From: Billgrantia tianxiuensis
GTDB taxonomy: Bacteria; Pseudomonadota; Gammaproteobacteria; Pseudomonadales; Halomonadaceae
Length of the DNA: 64,000 nt
NCBI RefSeq assembly: GCF_009834345.1
Contig: NZ_CP035042.1
Coordinates: 1,984,001 to 2,048,000 of the forward strand
Direction: 5' to 3'
Shown piece by piece: positions 8,616-17,511 of the stretch (position 1 is its first letter; every line of letters starts with the position of its first letter). Both the position numbers and the translations under genes were made by a program. The notes under the pieces were generated by a model that was not told the origin of the DNA, searched no databases, and saw only the letters and a program-made list of their open reading frames with translations.

Positions 8616-9721
8616 ATGATCGGGTTCACCCAGCGGCCACAGCTGCCGCCATTGTCGACCAGAGTCGATGCCATCGACCTGGCCCGGGGTATCGCCATTG
8701 CCCTGATGATTCTCAGCCATGCGGTCAGCGGGCTGCTGGGTATTCGTCAGGTGCCGGATTGGGGCATGGTACCGATCCACCTCATCACCAAGTTCTCTTC
8801 CTCGTTGTTCATCCTGGTGTTCGGTGTTGCCCTGGCGGTGGCCTTCCTGCCCAAGGTCGGCACGCCCGACTGGCCCAGGCGACGGCTCAAGCTGATGCTG
8901 CGCGGGCTCGAGGTGATGTTCTGGTACAAGGCGCTGACTATCGTCGAGATGCTGCCGCTCTTCACGCCCGGGGACATACTCGACACGCTGCTCTACCAGC
9001 GCTTCGCCATCTGGGTCGAGATTCTTGGCTTCTATGCGCTGGCGCTGCTGTGGCTGCCTTGGGTGCTGCCGCTGTGGTGTCGCATGCCGCTGTGGTCGCG
9101 GTTGTTCGCTCCGGTGGCGGTGGGCGTGATCTCGGTGATGCTCGAACGCCACTTCCACTTCTGGGACAGCGTAATCCTCAAGGCGCTTTTGGTGGAAGAT
9201 GCCGATCACTACACTTGGGGCCAGCTGGCGCGCCTGCCGCTGGTGATGCTGGGCCTACTGGTCGGCGAGGCCATTCTGCGCTGGTACGGCGAAATCACCA
9301 CTCGCCGTCGATTGTTGGCAGGCCTGGCCGGGTTGGGAGCGCTGTTTCTGCTGGGCTTCGTGGTGCTTTCGTTGCCCGATTGGTATGCGGCGCTGATGGC
9401 CGTGGCCTGGAACGTCGGCAAGCATCCCCCGAGGTACCCTTCATGCTGTTCAGTACCGGCGGAGCACTGGTGATCATAGCACTGTGCCTGCTGGGTGGCA
9501 GCCGTGCGGCAAGATGGCTCAAGCCTCTTACCGTGATCGGTAGCGATGCCCTGCGCGCCTTCATCTTTCATATCGTGGTGATCTTCCTGATCTTCCGCTT
9601 GCTGCTGGGCGCTTGGCAGGTCTACAGCTATCCCCAGGTGCTGGGCATTGGCCTGGCACTGATTCTTCTCACTGCGGGCTGGATTGCCCTGGTGCGCTGG
9701 TACAGGGAGTGGAGTCGATGA
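8616..9721 (+). pseudogene. Polytopic membrane acyltransferase (DUF1624/HGSNAT-like), frameshifted
   Basis: Residues from the ATG at 8616 encode a multi-spanning membrane protein starting RVDAIDLARGIAIALMILSH, the hallmark opening of the HGSNAT/DUF1624 and OpgC-like transmembrane acyltransferases. The frame closes early at 9473, but the next frame continues the protein (LFSTGGALVIIALCLLGG..AFIFHIVVIFLIFRLLLG) to a stop at 9721. The break falls in a C5 run at 9426-9430; one more C restores a single reading frame through HPPEVPF. The protein would be about 368 residues with ten or so helices. The stop overlaps the start of the next gene as ATGA. Either a recent inactivation or, more likely, a consensus error. 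Confidence 0.75.
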
Positions 9722-10821
9722 GGAAAGAAGGGCTCTGGCCTAAAGGGCTCATCCGAGCGCTGTTGTTGCTGGCCATGGCGCTACCGTCGCTTGCCGCGGC
9801 GCAGCCCGGTTGGGCGGAGCAGGTCGACGCCTGGGTCGAGCCGCCTTGGGCCGAACGCCTGAAGGCGAGGCTGGCGCTGCTCGAAGCTGGCTTCGATGGT
9901 GAGCTTGGGGTGCACGTGCGGGACCTCGATACGGGGGCGCGCCTGGGCTGGCGGGATGGTGAACGCTGGTACTTGGCTTCGCTGGTCAAGCTACCCGTAG
10001 CGATAGAGTTGATGAGCCGTGTCGAGGCGGGCGAGATGTCACTCGAGGATCGCCTGACCCTGTTGCGCAGCGACTATGTCGACGGCGCCGGCTCCACCAA
10101 CTGGGCGCCACCGGGCAGTGCCTTGTCGCTGCGTCAATTGCTGGAATCTATGCTGATCGTCAGCGACAACACGGCAAGCGACATGCTGATACGTCACTTG
10201 GGGCTGGAGAGCGTCAATCGCCGGGCTCGCCAGCTCACTCCTGCAGGTGGGCTGGGGCCGATCACCACCTTGGTGGACGTACGCCGCCATGCTTTTGCCA
10301 ACTTGCACCCGAGCGTCTTCGAGCTGAACGGCATGGACTTCATCGAGCTGCGCAAGCGCCAGGACGACGCCGCCCGAGTGGCGTGGCTGCGCCAGCGCCT
10401 GGGCCTCGCCCCGCAGGAGTTGCTGCTGCCGAGCATCGATGCAGCTTTCCGCCTTTACTATGCCACCGATCTCAACAGCGGCCGGCTCGACGCTCTCGGT
10501 GACCTGCTCGAGGCGCTGGCCCAGGGCAGGGCGCTGGGGCCTGAGGGCACCGCCGAGCTGCTGGCGATCATGGCGCGAACCACCAGCGGTGAGCGCCGGC
10601 TCAAGGCCGGGTTGGGGCGCAACGTCCGACTGGTCCACAAGACCGGTACCCAGCATCGGCTCGCCTGCGATGCCGGTATCGCCACCCAGGGGCAGGGCGA
10701 TGACGTCCGCCGCGTCATCGTCGTTGCCTGCGCCCGGGGCGAGCTCAGCCTGGCCCGCAACGAGCAGATACTCGCGGCAGTGGGGCGGGCCGTATGGGAG
10801 GCGGGGGCCTTCGAAGGGTGA
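9718..10821 (+). CDS. Beta-lactamase-like serine hydrolase, periplasmic
   Basis: A 367-residue exported protein with a signal peptide ending near residue 28 (PSLAAAQ). It carries the three penicillin-recognising motifs in order: SLVK (SxxK, near residue 87), SDN (near 147) and KTGT (near 306). The best candidate for the class A omega-loop is FELN, in which the general base position (Glu166 in class A) would be Val, and the loop comes later than usual. It therefore looks like a class A-related serine hydrolase or peptidoglycan-acting enzyme rather than a proven beta-lactamase. Its ATG overlaps the upstream stop (ATGA), indicating translational coupling to the acyltransferase. Confidence 0.8.
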   Translation: MRKEGLWPKGLIRALLLLAMALPSLAAAQPGWAEQVDAWVEPPWAERLKARLALLEAGFDGELGVHVRDLDTGARLGWRDGERWYLASLVKLPVAIELMSRVEAGEMSLEDRLTLLRSDYVDGAGSTNWAPPGSALSLRQLLESMLIVSDNTASDMLIRHLGLESVNRRARQLTPAGGLGPITTLVDVRRHAFANLHPSVFELNGMDFIELRKRQDDAARVAWLRQRLGLAPQELLLPSIDAAFRLYYATDLNSGRLDALGDLLEALAQGRALGPEGTAELLAIMARTTSGERRLKAGLGRNVRLVHKTGTQHRLACDAGIATQGQGDDVRRVIVVACARGELSLARNEQILAAVGRAVWEAGAFEG

Positions 10822-10886
10822 GCGATGAGCATGCCCATTGGCCGCACTCTACGACCAACGTCTAGGTTCTGTTAACTGGTTTTACA

Positions 10887-10916
10887 TTGACAGCCCCGAA
10901 GCGACTGACCTAGCCT
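10887..10916 (+). promoter_or_regulatory. Candidate sigma-70 promoter of the gluconate TRAP operon
   Basis: A perfect -35 hexamer TTGACA (10887-10892) is followed after 18 bases by TAGCCT (10911-10916), a weak -10. The predicted start point lies just ahead of the GntR-type palindrome at 10930, a good arrangement for repression by road-block. Confidence 0.55.
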
Positions 10917-10929
10917 TCATGACATCGAA

Positions 10930-10943
10930 TGTTACCGGTAACA
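10930..10943 (+). promoter_or_regulatory. GntR-type (LacI family) operator
   Basis: TGTTACCGGTAACA is a perfect 14-bp palindrome with a central CG, as LacI-family operators have. Its half site TGTTACC matches the gluconate-repressor operators known from enterobacteria. It lies about 95 bases before the dctP start, downstream of the candidate -10, and the same locus encodes the cognate repressor. Confidence 0.75.
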
Positions 10944-11037
10944 AGTCATGCCGACATTCGACACCTCGGGAGTCGTGCAAGCTTCCGGGAAAGATGAGAC
11001 GTGCCAATTCACAACGATAAATCGACTGGAGTCCGCC

Positions 11038-12108
11038 ATGACCACCATCTGGCGCAATACCCTCACGCTAGCCGGTGCCGCCACTCTCTCCCTGGGTATC
11101 GCTTACGCCCAGAGCCCCGATCTTTCCGACCCGCCTGCCATCGAGGGCGACGTGGTGGGCGATCACGGCAGTCATACCCTGCGTATGGGCATCGGCCTGG
11201 CCGAGAGTTCGCCGCAGTATCTTTCCGTGCAGTACTTCGCCGATATTCTCGAGCAGCGCAGCGAAGGGCGTATTTCCGTCAATGTCTTCCCCAACAGCCA
11301 GTTGGGCGATGACGTACAGATGATGGAGATGCTCCAGACCGGCTCGCTGGACATGACCTATCCCTCCTCGTCGCCGGCGACCACCTACGTGCAGGAGCTG
11401 GCGGTATTCGACCTGCCGTTCCTGCTGCCGACCCGCGAAGCGGCCATCGCGGTGATGCAGAGCGATACCGCTCAGCGCATGTTGGATGCCTTCGAAGGCA
11501 CCGGTCTCAAGGCACTGACCTTCTCCGAGAACGGCTACCGCCAGCTTACCAACAGCGCGCGGCCGGTGGAGTCGCCGGAAGACGTGGCCGGCCTCGACGT
11601 ACGTGGCCTGACCGTGCGTACCATGGAGAACCCGGTCCATCTGTCGATCTGGGAAACCCTCGGGGCCAATCCCACCCCGATGGCCTTCGGCGAACTGTTC
11701 TCGGCCATGGAGCAGGGCGTGGTCGACGGCCAGGAAAACCCCTGGAGCACCATCCTGACCTCTAACTTCCATGAAGTGCAGGATTACGGTTCCGAGACGC
11801 GTCACGTCTACACGCCGTTCATCATGATGATTTCCGAGCGCACCTGGGATCGCCTGGCGCCGGAGTATCAGGAACTGGTGCAGGAGGCGGCACGTCAGTC
11901 GGCCGAGTACGAGATTCAGCTCGCTACCGAGTACGACGATTGGTCACGCGAGCAACTGGAGGAGCGCGGCATGCAGATCACCCGTCTCAATGACGAGCAG
12001 ATCGCCGCCTTCCAGGAAGCCGTGCAGCCGGTCTACGACCAGTGGGCGCCGCGTATCGGTGAGGACCTGATCGCCGAGATCCAGTCCATCGTTGAATCCG
12101 CCCAGTAA
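11038..12108 (+). CDS. dctP: TRAP transporter solute-binding protein DctP, probably for gluconate
   Basis: A 356-residue periplasmic receptor. After a signal peptide (residues 1 to about 25, ending AYAQ) it shows the TRAP DctP pattern: the receptor Arg region VRGLTVRTMENPVH and the signature FGELFSAMEQGVVDGQENP. The conserved Arg of the first motif salt-bridges the carboxylate of the ligand in this family. It is the first gene of a tripartite transporter with DctQ and DctM. Substrate assignment to gluconate or a related sugar acid is inferred from the gluconokinase and GntR-type repressor in the same cluster. The ATG at 11038 gives the signal peptide; an upstream in-frame ATG at 10948 would cover the operator region. 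Confidence 0.92.
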   Translation: MTTIWRNTLTLAGAATLSLGIAYAQSPDLSDPPAIEGDVVGDHGSHTLRMGIGLAESSPQYLSVQYFADILEQRSEGRISVNVFPNSQLGDDVQMMEMLQTGSLDMTYPSSSPATTYVQELAVFDLPFLLPTREAAIAVMQSDTAQRMLDAFEGTGLKALTFSENGYRQLTNSARPVESPEDVAGLDVRGLTVRTMENPVHLSIWETLGANPTPMAFGELFSAMEQGVVDGQENPWSTILTSNFHEVQDYGSETRHVYTPFIMMISERTWDRLAPEYQELVQEAARQSAEYEIQLATEYDDWSREQLEERGMQITRLNDEQIAAFQEAVQPVYDQWAPRIGEDLIAEIQSIVESAQ

Positions 12109-12170
12109 TCTCTTCATCCGTCTGACTTGGCAGGGCAGGGGGCGTCCCCTTGCCCTGCACGGAGCGCTGC

Positions 12171-12761
12171 ATGACTTCGCCCACCCAACTGCCTGACGAG
12201 GCCAGCGCCTACCTGGAAGATCCCAGGCGTGAGCCGCTCGAACTCGATATCGAGGAGCGCCGCGGCCCGGCGGTTTTCCGCTGGATGACGCGCCTCATGG
12301 AACACTTGATTGCGACGATTCTGGTGGCGCTGATCGTCTCTGTATCGGCTAACGTAATCGGCCGCTCGCTGTTCAATCGCTCGCTGCCCTGGGCCGATGA
12401 ACTGGCGCGCATGCTGTTCATCTGGCTGATCTTCGTCGGTGCCGCGGCCGCTTTCGCTCGCTACGAGCACATCGCCGTGGATTTCCTGGTGCGCCGGCTC
12501 AAGCCGCGGGCCGCCTATCTGCTCTATTTGTTGCAACACCTGATCATTGCCGCGCTGATGGGCATCATGGTGTGGGGCGGTTACCTGGTGATGTCACGCT
12601 CCACCGGACGCACCGCCATCCTCGGCGTGCCCTGGAACCTGATCAACGTCTCGCTGGTACTTTGCTCGCTGTTCATCGTCGCGATGTCGCTATGGCGGGC
12701 CTGGCAGTGCCTGCGCCTTATCCGTGATCCGGCACAAGCCAACCGAACGGCAGGAGACTGA
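12171..12761 (+). CDS. dctQ: TRAP transporter small permease DctQ
   Basis: A 196-residue membrane protein with an acidic cytoplasmic N-terminus of about 40 residues and four hydrophobic helices. It contains the DctQ signature region SLPWADELARMLFIWLIFVG with the family's W-x-E-E/D-like loop. DctQ proteins tie DctM to the membrane and are required for transport. I prefer the ATG at 12171, which has GGAG upstream, over one at 12150. The stop is three bases before the DctM start. Confidence 0.9.
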   Translation: MTSPTQLPDEASAYLEDPRREPLELDIEERRGPAVFRWMTRLMEHLIATILVALIVSVSANVIGRSLFNRSLPWADELARMLFIWLIFVGAAAAFARYEHIAVDFLVRRLKPRAAYLLYLLQHLIIAALMGIMVWGGYLVMSRSTGRTAILGVPWNLINVSLVLCSLFIVAMSLWRAWQCLRLIRDPAQANRTAGD

Positions 12762-12764
12762 GCC

Positions 12765-14048
12765 ATGCTGTGGATCTTCCTTGGTATCCTGTTCGCCTCC
12801 ATCATCATGGGGCTGCCGATCGCTTTCGGTCTCGGTGTGGCCGCCGTAGTCATGGCCGTGCTCTCGGACATCCCTCTGTCGATCCTGATCGAGCAGTCGA
12901 TCCGCGGCGTGAACAATTTCCCGCTGTTGGCCATCCCCTTCTTCATTCTGGTGGGGGAAGTGATGAGCAACGGCGGCATCGCCCGCCGGCTGATGGAGCT
13001 CGCCGGGGCCTTGGTCGGCTTCGTGCGCGGCGGGCTCGGGCAGGTGGCGATCACCGGCTCGATGTTCTTCGGCGGCATCAGCGGCTCGGCGGTGGCCGAT
13101 ACCGCCGCCACCGGCGCGATGATGATCCCGTCGATGAAGCAGCAGGGCTATACCGCCCCGCATGCCACCGCGATCAACACCGTCTCCTCGGTGATCGGCA
13201 TCATCATTCCACCGTCGATCCCGCTGATCCTGTTCGGCATCGTCACCGAGACCTCGATCAGCCGGCTGTTCATCGCCGGCATCGTGCCGGGGTTGATGAT
13301 CGGCTTTGCGCTGATGGTGACCACGTTCATCATGGCCAGCATCGAGCACGCCGGGCAGACCCGAAAATTCGAGCTGGGCCGCCTGTGGCAGGCGCTGAAG
13401 GCGGCGTGGCTGGCGCTGGTGCTGCCGGTGATCGTGATCGGTGGCATCCTCGGTGGGGTCTTCACCGCCACCGAAGCGGCCGTGGCCGCACTGCTCTATT
13501 CGCTGTTCATTTCGCTGGTGGTGTACCGCGAATTTCACCCTCGCGAGCTGTGGGGCATGCTGATCCGCACCGCGCGGCTGACCGGCATGGTGCTGCTGCT
13601 GCTGGCGTTCGCCACCGTCATTGCCTGGTTCCTGACCATCAACATGGTACCGCAGACCCTGGTGAGACAAGTCCAGGCCATCACCCAGGAGCCGTTCCTG
13701 CTGCTGCTGATAGTGGCCGGCCTGCTCCTGCTGGTGGGTTTCGTGATGGACCTGACGCCGGCGATGGTGATCATGGCGCCGATGCTGACGCCGATCGTCA
13801 CCTCGGTAGGGGTCGATCCGGTCTACTTCGGCGTGCTGATGGCCTTCATCCTCGGCATCGGCCTGCTGACGCCGCCCGTGGGTACCTGCCTCTACGTGGG
13901 CTGCGGTGTCGGCCGGGTCACCATGGAACAACTGGTCAGGGCGATGCTGCCGTACTACGCGGCGCTGCTGGTGGTGTTGGTGGTATTGATCGCCTTCCCC
14001 GGAATCGTGACCTGGCTGCCCGACATGGCTGCAGTCCGTGGAAACTGA
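12765..14048 (+). CDS. dctM: TRAP transporter large permease DctM
   Basis: A 427-residue polytopic membrane protein of the DctM/SiaM type. Recognisable segments are GLPIAFGLGVAAVVMAVLS, PFFILVGEVMSNGGIARRL, the conserved FFGGISGSAVADTAATGAMM loop and GLLTPPVGTCLYVGCG. The last two form the sodium and substrate sites in structurally known members. It follows DctQ directly and precedes gluconokinase by 28 bases, so the four genes form one operon. Confidence 0.93.
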   Translation: MLWIFLGILFASIIMGLPIAFGLGVAAVVMAVLSDIPLSILIEQSIRGVNNFPLLAIPFFILVGEVMSNGGIARRLMELAGALVGFVRGGLGQVAITGSMFFGGISGSAVADTAATGAMMIPSMKQQGYTAPHATAINTVSSVIGIIIPPSIPLILFGIVTETSISRLFIAGIVPGLMIGFALMVTTFIMASIEHAGQTRKFELGRLWQALKAAWLALVLPVIVIGGILGGVFTATEAAVAALLYSLFISLVVYREFHPRELWGMLIRTARLTGMVLLLLAFATVIAWFLTINMVPQTLVRQVQAITQEPFLLLLIVAGLLLLVGFVMDLTPAMVIMAPMLTPIVTSVGVDPVYFGVLMAFILGIGLLTPPVGTCLYVGCGVGRVTMEQLVRAMLPYYAALLVVLVVLIAFPGIVTWLPDMAAVRGN

Positions 14049-14076
14049 GTGCGGCAACTGACAACCGGGAGGTGTC

Positions 14077-14604
14077 GTGAAAACAACCTCATACCGCATC
14101 GTGGTGATGGGGGTGTCGGGGTCGGGCAAGTCGTGTATCGGCGCCTTGCTCGCCAGCCGCCTCGGCGTCGCGTTCATCGATGGCGACGATTACCACTCGC
14201 CGGCCAGCATCGACAAGATGGCCAACGGCATCCCGCTCGGCGACGAAGACCGTCGCGAGTGGCTGGAGACGCTGGCCGGCCTGATCGGCGACCACCGGCG
14301 TCGCGATGCCTCGCTGGTGTTGGCCTGCTCGGCGCTCAAGCGGCGCTACCGCGAACTCCTGCGGCGCGGCGACCCTGGGCTCATCTTCCTGTTTCTCGAA
14401 GGGGAGCGTGAACAGTTGCGCGAGCGCCTGTCGGCCCGGGAGGAGCACTTCTTTCGTGGCGAGGCGATGCTGGACAGCCAGCTTCACGATCTCGAGGCGC
14501 CCGATGCGCTGGAGGCAGTGGTGAGCAACATTGCCGCCACGCCTGATGCCATCGTGACGGCTTTTCTGGAGGCGAAGCCCGAGTGTCGCCCTAGCAGCGA
14601 CTGA
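14077..14604 (+). CDS. gntK: Gluconokinase
   Basis: A 175-residue P-loop kinase that phosphorylates gluconate to 6-phosphogluconate with ATP, feeding the pentose phosphate and Entner-Doudoroff routes. The Walker A GVSGSGKS is at residues 12-19, followed by family motifs FIDGDDYHSPASIDKMANGIPLGDEDR and LACSALKRRYRE, both characteristic of GntK. The start is GTG at 14077, preceded by GGGAGG at good spacing. It is the last gene of the transporter operon. Confidence 0.95.
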   Translation: MKTTSYRIVVMGVSGSGKSCIGALLASRLGVAFIDGDDYHSPASIDKMANGIPLGDEDRREWLETLAGLIGDHRRRDASLVLACSALKRRYRELLRRGDPGLIFLFLEGEREQLRERLSAREEHFFRGEAMLDSQLHDLEAPDALEAVVSNIAATPDAIVTAFLEAKPECRPSSD

Positions 14605-14700
14605 ACGGGCGCAAATGACGGCAGGTGTGGTGCGACTCCGGTATCATGCCGGCGGGCGCCATCGGCATGCGCCAGGACCACCAGCTGCCAGTGGGGCACC

Positions 14701-15696
14701 GTGAAGAAGAAACGACCGACACTCCAGGATATCGCCGACCGGGTCGGGGCGACCAAGATGACCGTCAGTCGCTGCCTGCGCGATCCTTCGACGGTATCGG
14801 AAGGATTGCGCAAGCGCATTTTCGCGGTGGCGGAGCAGGTCGGCTACATTCCCAACCGCGCTCCCGATCTGCTTTCGCGCGCCACCAGCCACTCCATCGG
14901 CCTGCTGGTGCCGTCGTTGACCAACCAGGTGTTCGCCGACGTTCTGGTGGGTATCGAGAAGGTCACCGAGCCGCTCGGCTACCACCTCATGCTCTCTCAC
15001 TACGGCTATAGTGCCGAACTCGAGGAGCGCAGCCTGGCCTCGTTGCTCTCCTACAACGTGGATGGCGTGATCCTTTCCGACAGCCACCATACGGCACGCA
15101 CCTGTCGCATGCTCGAGACCGCCGGCATCCCCACCGTCGAGATCATGGATGTGCTGACTCCGCCGCTGCATCAGGCGGTGGGCTACGATAACGTGCAGGC
15201 CGCCTACGATATGGTCAGCGAGATGATTCGCCAGGGCCGGCGTCGAATCGTCTATCTCGCCGTACGACTCGACCCTCGCACCCTGCAGCGCGAGCAGGGC
15301 TATCGCAAGGCCATGGAGGAGCACGGCCTGCCACCGCTGACCCTGCAGCGCAGCCAGCGCTCCTCCTACACCGTGGGCGCGGCGCTACTGGGCGAGATCC
15401 TGCAGGAACATCCCGAGACCGATGGCATCTTCTGCACCAACGACGACGTGGCGGTTGGCGCCTACTTCGAGTGCCTGCGGCGCGGCATTCGGGTGCCTGA
15501 GCAGATGGGCATTGCCGGCTTCCACGGCCACGACATGGGTCAGGTGATGACTCCGCGCCTAGCCAGCGTCGTCACCCCACGGCAAGCGATCGGCGAGCGA
15601 GCGGCCAGGGAACTGCTGGCGCGCATCCAGGGACAGGCGACCCAGGATCGTGCCATCGACTTGGGCTACCGTATCGAGCCGGGGATGACCCTTTAG
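14701..15696 (+). CDS. gntR: LacI-family transcriptional repressor, GntR-type
   Basis: A 331-residue regulator with an N-terminal LacI helix-turn-helix (PTLQDIADRVGATKMTVSRCL, about residues 6-26, plus hinge LLSRATSHSIG) and a periplasmic-binding-protein-like effector domain. The close agreement with gluconate repressors, the gntK neighbour and a TGTTACC/GGTAACA palindrome in front of the operon point to a gluconate-responsive repressor. The start is GTG at 14701. It is 96 bases downstream of gntK on the same strand, so it may be read from the operon promoter or its own. Confidence 0.9.
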   Translation: MKKKRPTLQDIADRVGATKMTVSRCLRDPSTVSEGLRKRIFAVAEQVGYIPNRAPDLLSRATSHSIGLLVPSLTNQVFADVLVGIEKVTEPLGYHLMLSHYGYSAELEERSLASLLSYNVDGVILSDSHHTARTCRMLETAGIPTVEIMDVLTPPLHQAVGYDNVQAAYDMVSEMIRQGRRRIVYLAVRLDPRTLQREQGYRKAMEEHGLPPLTLQRSQRSSYTVGAALLGEILQEHPETDGIFCTNDDVAVGAYFECLRRGIRVPEQMGIAGFHGHDMGQVMTPRLASVVTPRQAIGERAARELLARIQGQATQDRAIDLGYRIEPGMTL

Positions 15697-15701
15697 CGAG
15701 T

Positions 15702-16449
15702 TCACATACTCTCTTCGACGATGAGCTGTGGCTGCCCCTTCGAGCAGGGTTCGATGCGTGCGTTGACACGATAGACCCGCTGCAACAGCTCGGGGTGACG
15801 ACCTCGGTGGTAGCGCCGCAGGCGATCAGGTGTCCGTTTTCCAGCACCATGGCTTCGTCGGTGAAGCGCAGCGCATGGCCCAGGTCATGCAGCGCCACCA
15901 TGATCAGCATCCGGCGCTCGCGGGCGAGTCGGCGCAGTACCGTCAACAGGCCGATCTGGCGGTTGAGGTCCAGCGCCGAGGTCGGCTCGTCGAGCAGCAG
16001 GATCTCCGGCTCCTGCACCAGGGCCTGCGCGGCGCTAACGAGTTGACGCTGGCCGCCGCTGATGTCGCCGATATCCCGCTCGCCAAGGGCCGAGATGCCC
16101 AACTCCTCCAGCGCCTGGTCGACCTTCGCCAGGTCTTCGGCAGCCACCTTCAGGGCTCTGCCCTGCATACGTGCCAGTAGTACCGATTCGTAGACCGTGA
16201 GCACTGCATTGACGCCAGTGTCCTGGGGCATGTACGCCACCGGCCTCGGCGAGGAAGCACCGTCGATGCGTACTTCACCGCCGCCCTTGAGCACCCGAAG
16301 ATGCGCCGAAAGAGCGTGGACTTGCCGGCAGCGTTAGGGCCTAGCAGTGCCACCACCCGGCCACCCTCGAAGCGGGGTGTGGAGATTTCCGCCAGGATCT
16401 GACGGCGGCCGTAGCGCGCCGACAGGCGATCGAGCTGAAGCGTTACCAT
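15702..16449 (-). pseudogene. Iron-type ABC transporter ATPase, two frameshifts
   Basis: The ATP-binding subunit of a FecE/BtuD-type importer. It starts MVTLQLDRLSARYGRR and has Walker A LLGPNAAGKSTLF, the signature ISGGQRQL, Walker B ILLLDEPTSALD and the switch His in ALHDLGHALR. Two single-base losses break it: one near 16294-16296 (GGG that should be GGGG on the coding strand, after RRIFG) and one near 15792-15795 (CCCC that should be CCCCC, after EVVTP). With both restored, 750 bases encode 249 residues ending QPQLIVEESM. The start overlaps the permease stop by seven bases. It supplies energy to the FecCD-type permease next to it. Confidence 0.8.
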
Positions 16450-17511
16450 GTGGCCTTCTTGTGATTGAGGATCAGGAACAGGAAGAAGGGATGCCGACCA
16501 GCGACGTGATGATGCCGATGGGAATGATCGTGCCGGAATGATCACCTTAGACAGCACCGAGCCGATGGAGAGTATCAGCGCGCCGCACAGGGCCGATCCG
16601 GGGAGAAAGAAGCGCTGATCCTCGCCGACCAGCATGCGCGCGATGTGCGGCCCGACCAGGCCGATGAAACCGATGGTACCGACGAAGGCGACGGCGATGG
16701 CTGCCAGCAGGGAGACGAGTACCAGCACCTCCAGGCGCAGGGCGCGCGGCTTGACTCCCATGCTTTCGGCCTTGGCGTCGCCCAGGCGCATGGCGGTCAG
16801 CGCCCAGCCATGGCGGGCCAGCAGCGGCAGCACCGTGACCAGCACACCCAGCGCGATCCAGAACTTGGGCCAGGTGGCCTTGGTCAGGCTGCCCATGGTC
16901 CAGAACACCACGGCCGCCACGGCCTGCTGGCTGGAAAAGAACTGAATCAGCGCCATCAGCGAGTTGAAGATGAACACCATGGCGATGCCCAGCAATACGA
17001 TGGTCTCGATGGTGACGCCGCGCTTCAGGCTCATGGCATAGATGAGAAAGGAGGTCACCATGGCCATGACGAAGGCGTTGATCGGCACCACGTACTCCAC
17101 CGCCGTGGGTACGACCACCACGCCGAACGCCAACGCCAGGGCGGCCCCGAAGCTGGCGCCGGCCGAGATGCCCAGGGTGAAGGGGCTGGCCAGGGGATTG
17201 CTGAGGATGGTCTGCATCTGTGCGCCGGCGATCGACAGGCTGGCGCCGACGACCAGCGCCATCAGTGCTACCGGCATGCGGATCTCCCACAGGATGACCC
17301 TGGCCTGCTGGCTCACGGTGTCGGGCGAAAACAGGGCGCTGACCACCTCGGCCAGACTGAAGCGTGCCGGGCCCAGCGCCAGATCAAGGCAAAAGCTCAA
17401 CAGCAGCGCCGCGGTCAAGGCGACGAGAACGAGCTGGCGGCGCAGCACCAGGGCGCGGTAGAAACTATGCTCTCCGGCATGGAAACCGGATTGGGCGATT
17501 TCAGCGCTCAT
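16443..17511 (-). pseudogene. FecCD-type iron/siderophore ABC permease, frameshifted near 3' end
   Basis: A FecCD-family permease of about 356 residues with around ten membrane helices. Typical segments are RMPVALMALVVGASLSIAGA, the NPLASPFTLGISAGASFGA loop and FVGTIGFIGLVGPHIARMLVG. Near the 3' end the frame breaks twice: around 16530-16535 and at the GGG at 16488-16490 on the plus strand. With a base added at each point the expected ending IIPIGIITSLVGIPFFLFLI is restored, and the stop overlaps the ATPase start. The N-terminus overlaps the binding-protein gene by 11 bases. The two breaks near the C-terminus would remove the last helix if real. Confidence 0.8.

Noticed and set aside
12690..14177. 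Long reverse-strand frame opposite the TRAP permease genes
   Set aside because: The translation is rich in His, Gln and Arg and has no family features. It is a consequence of high GC codon bias in dctQ and dctM.
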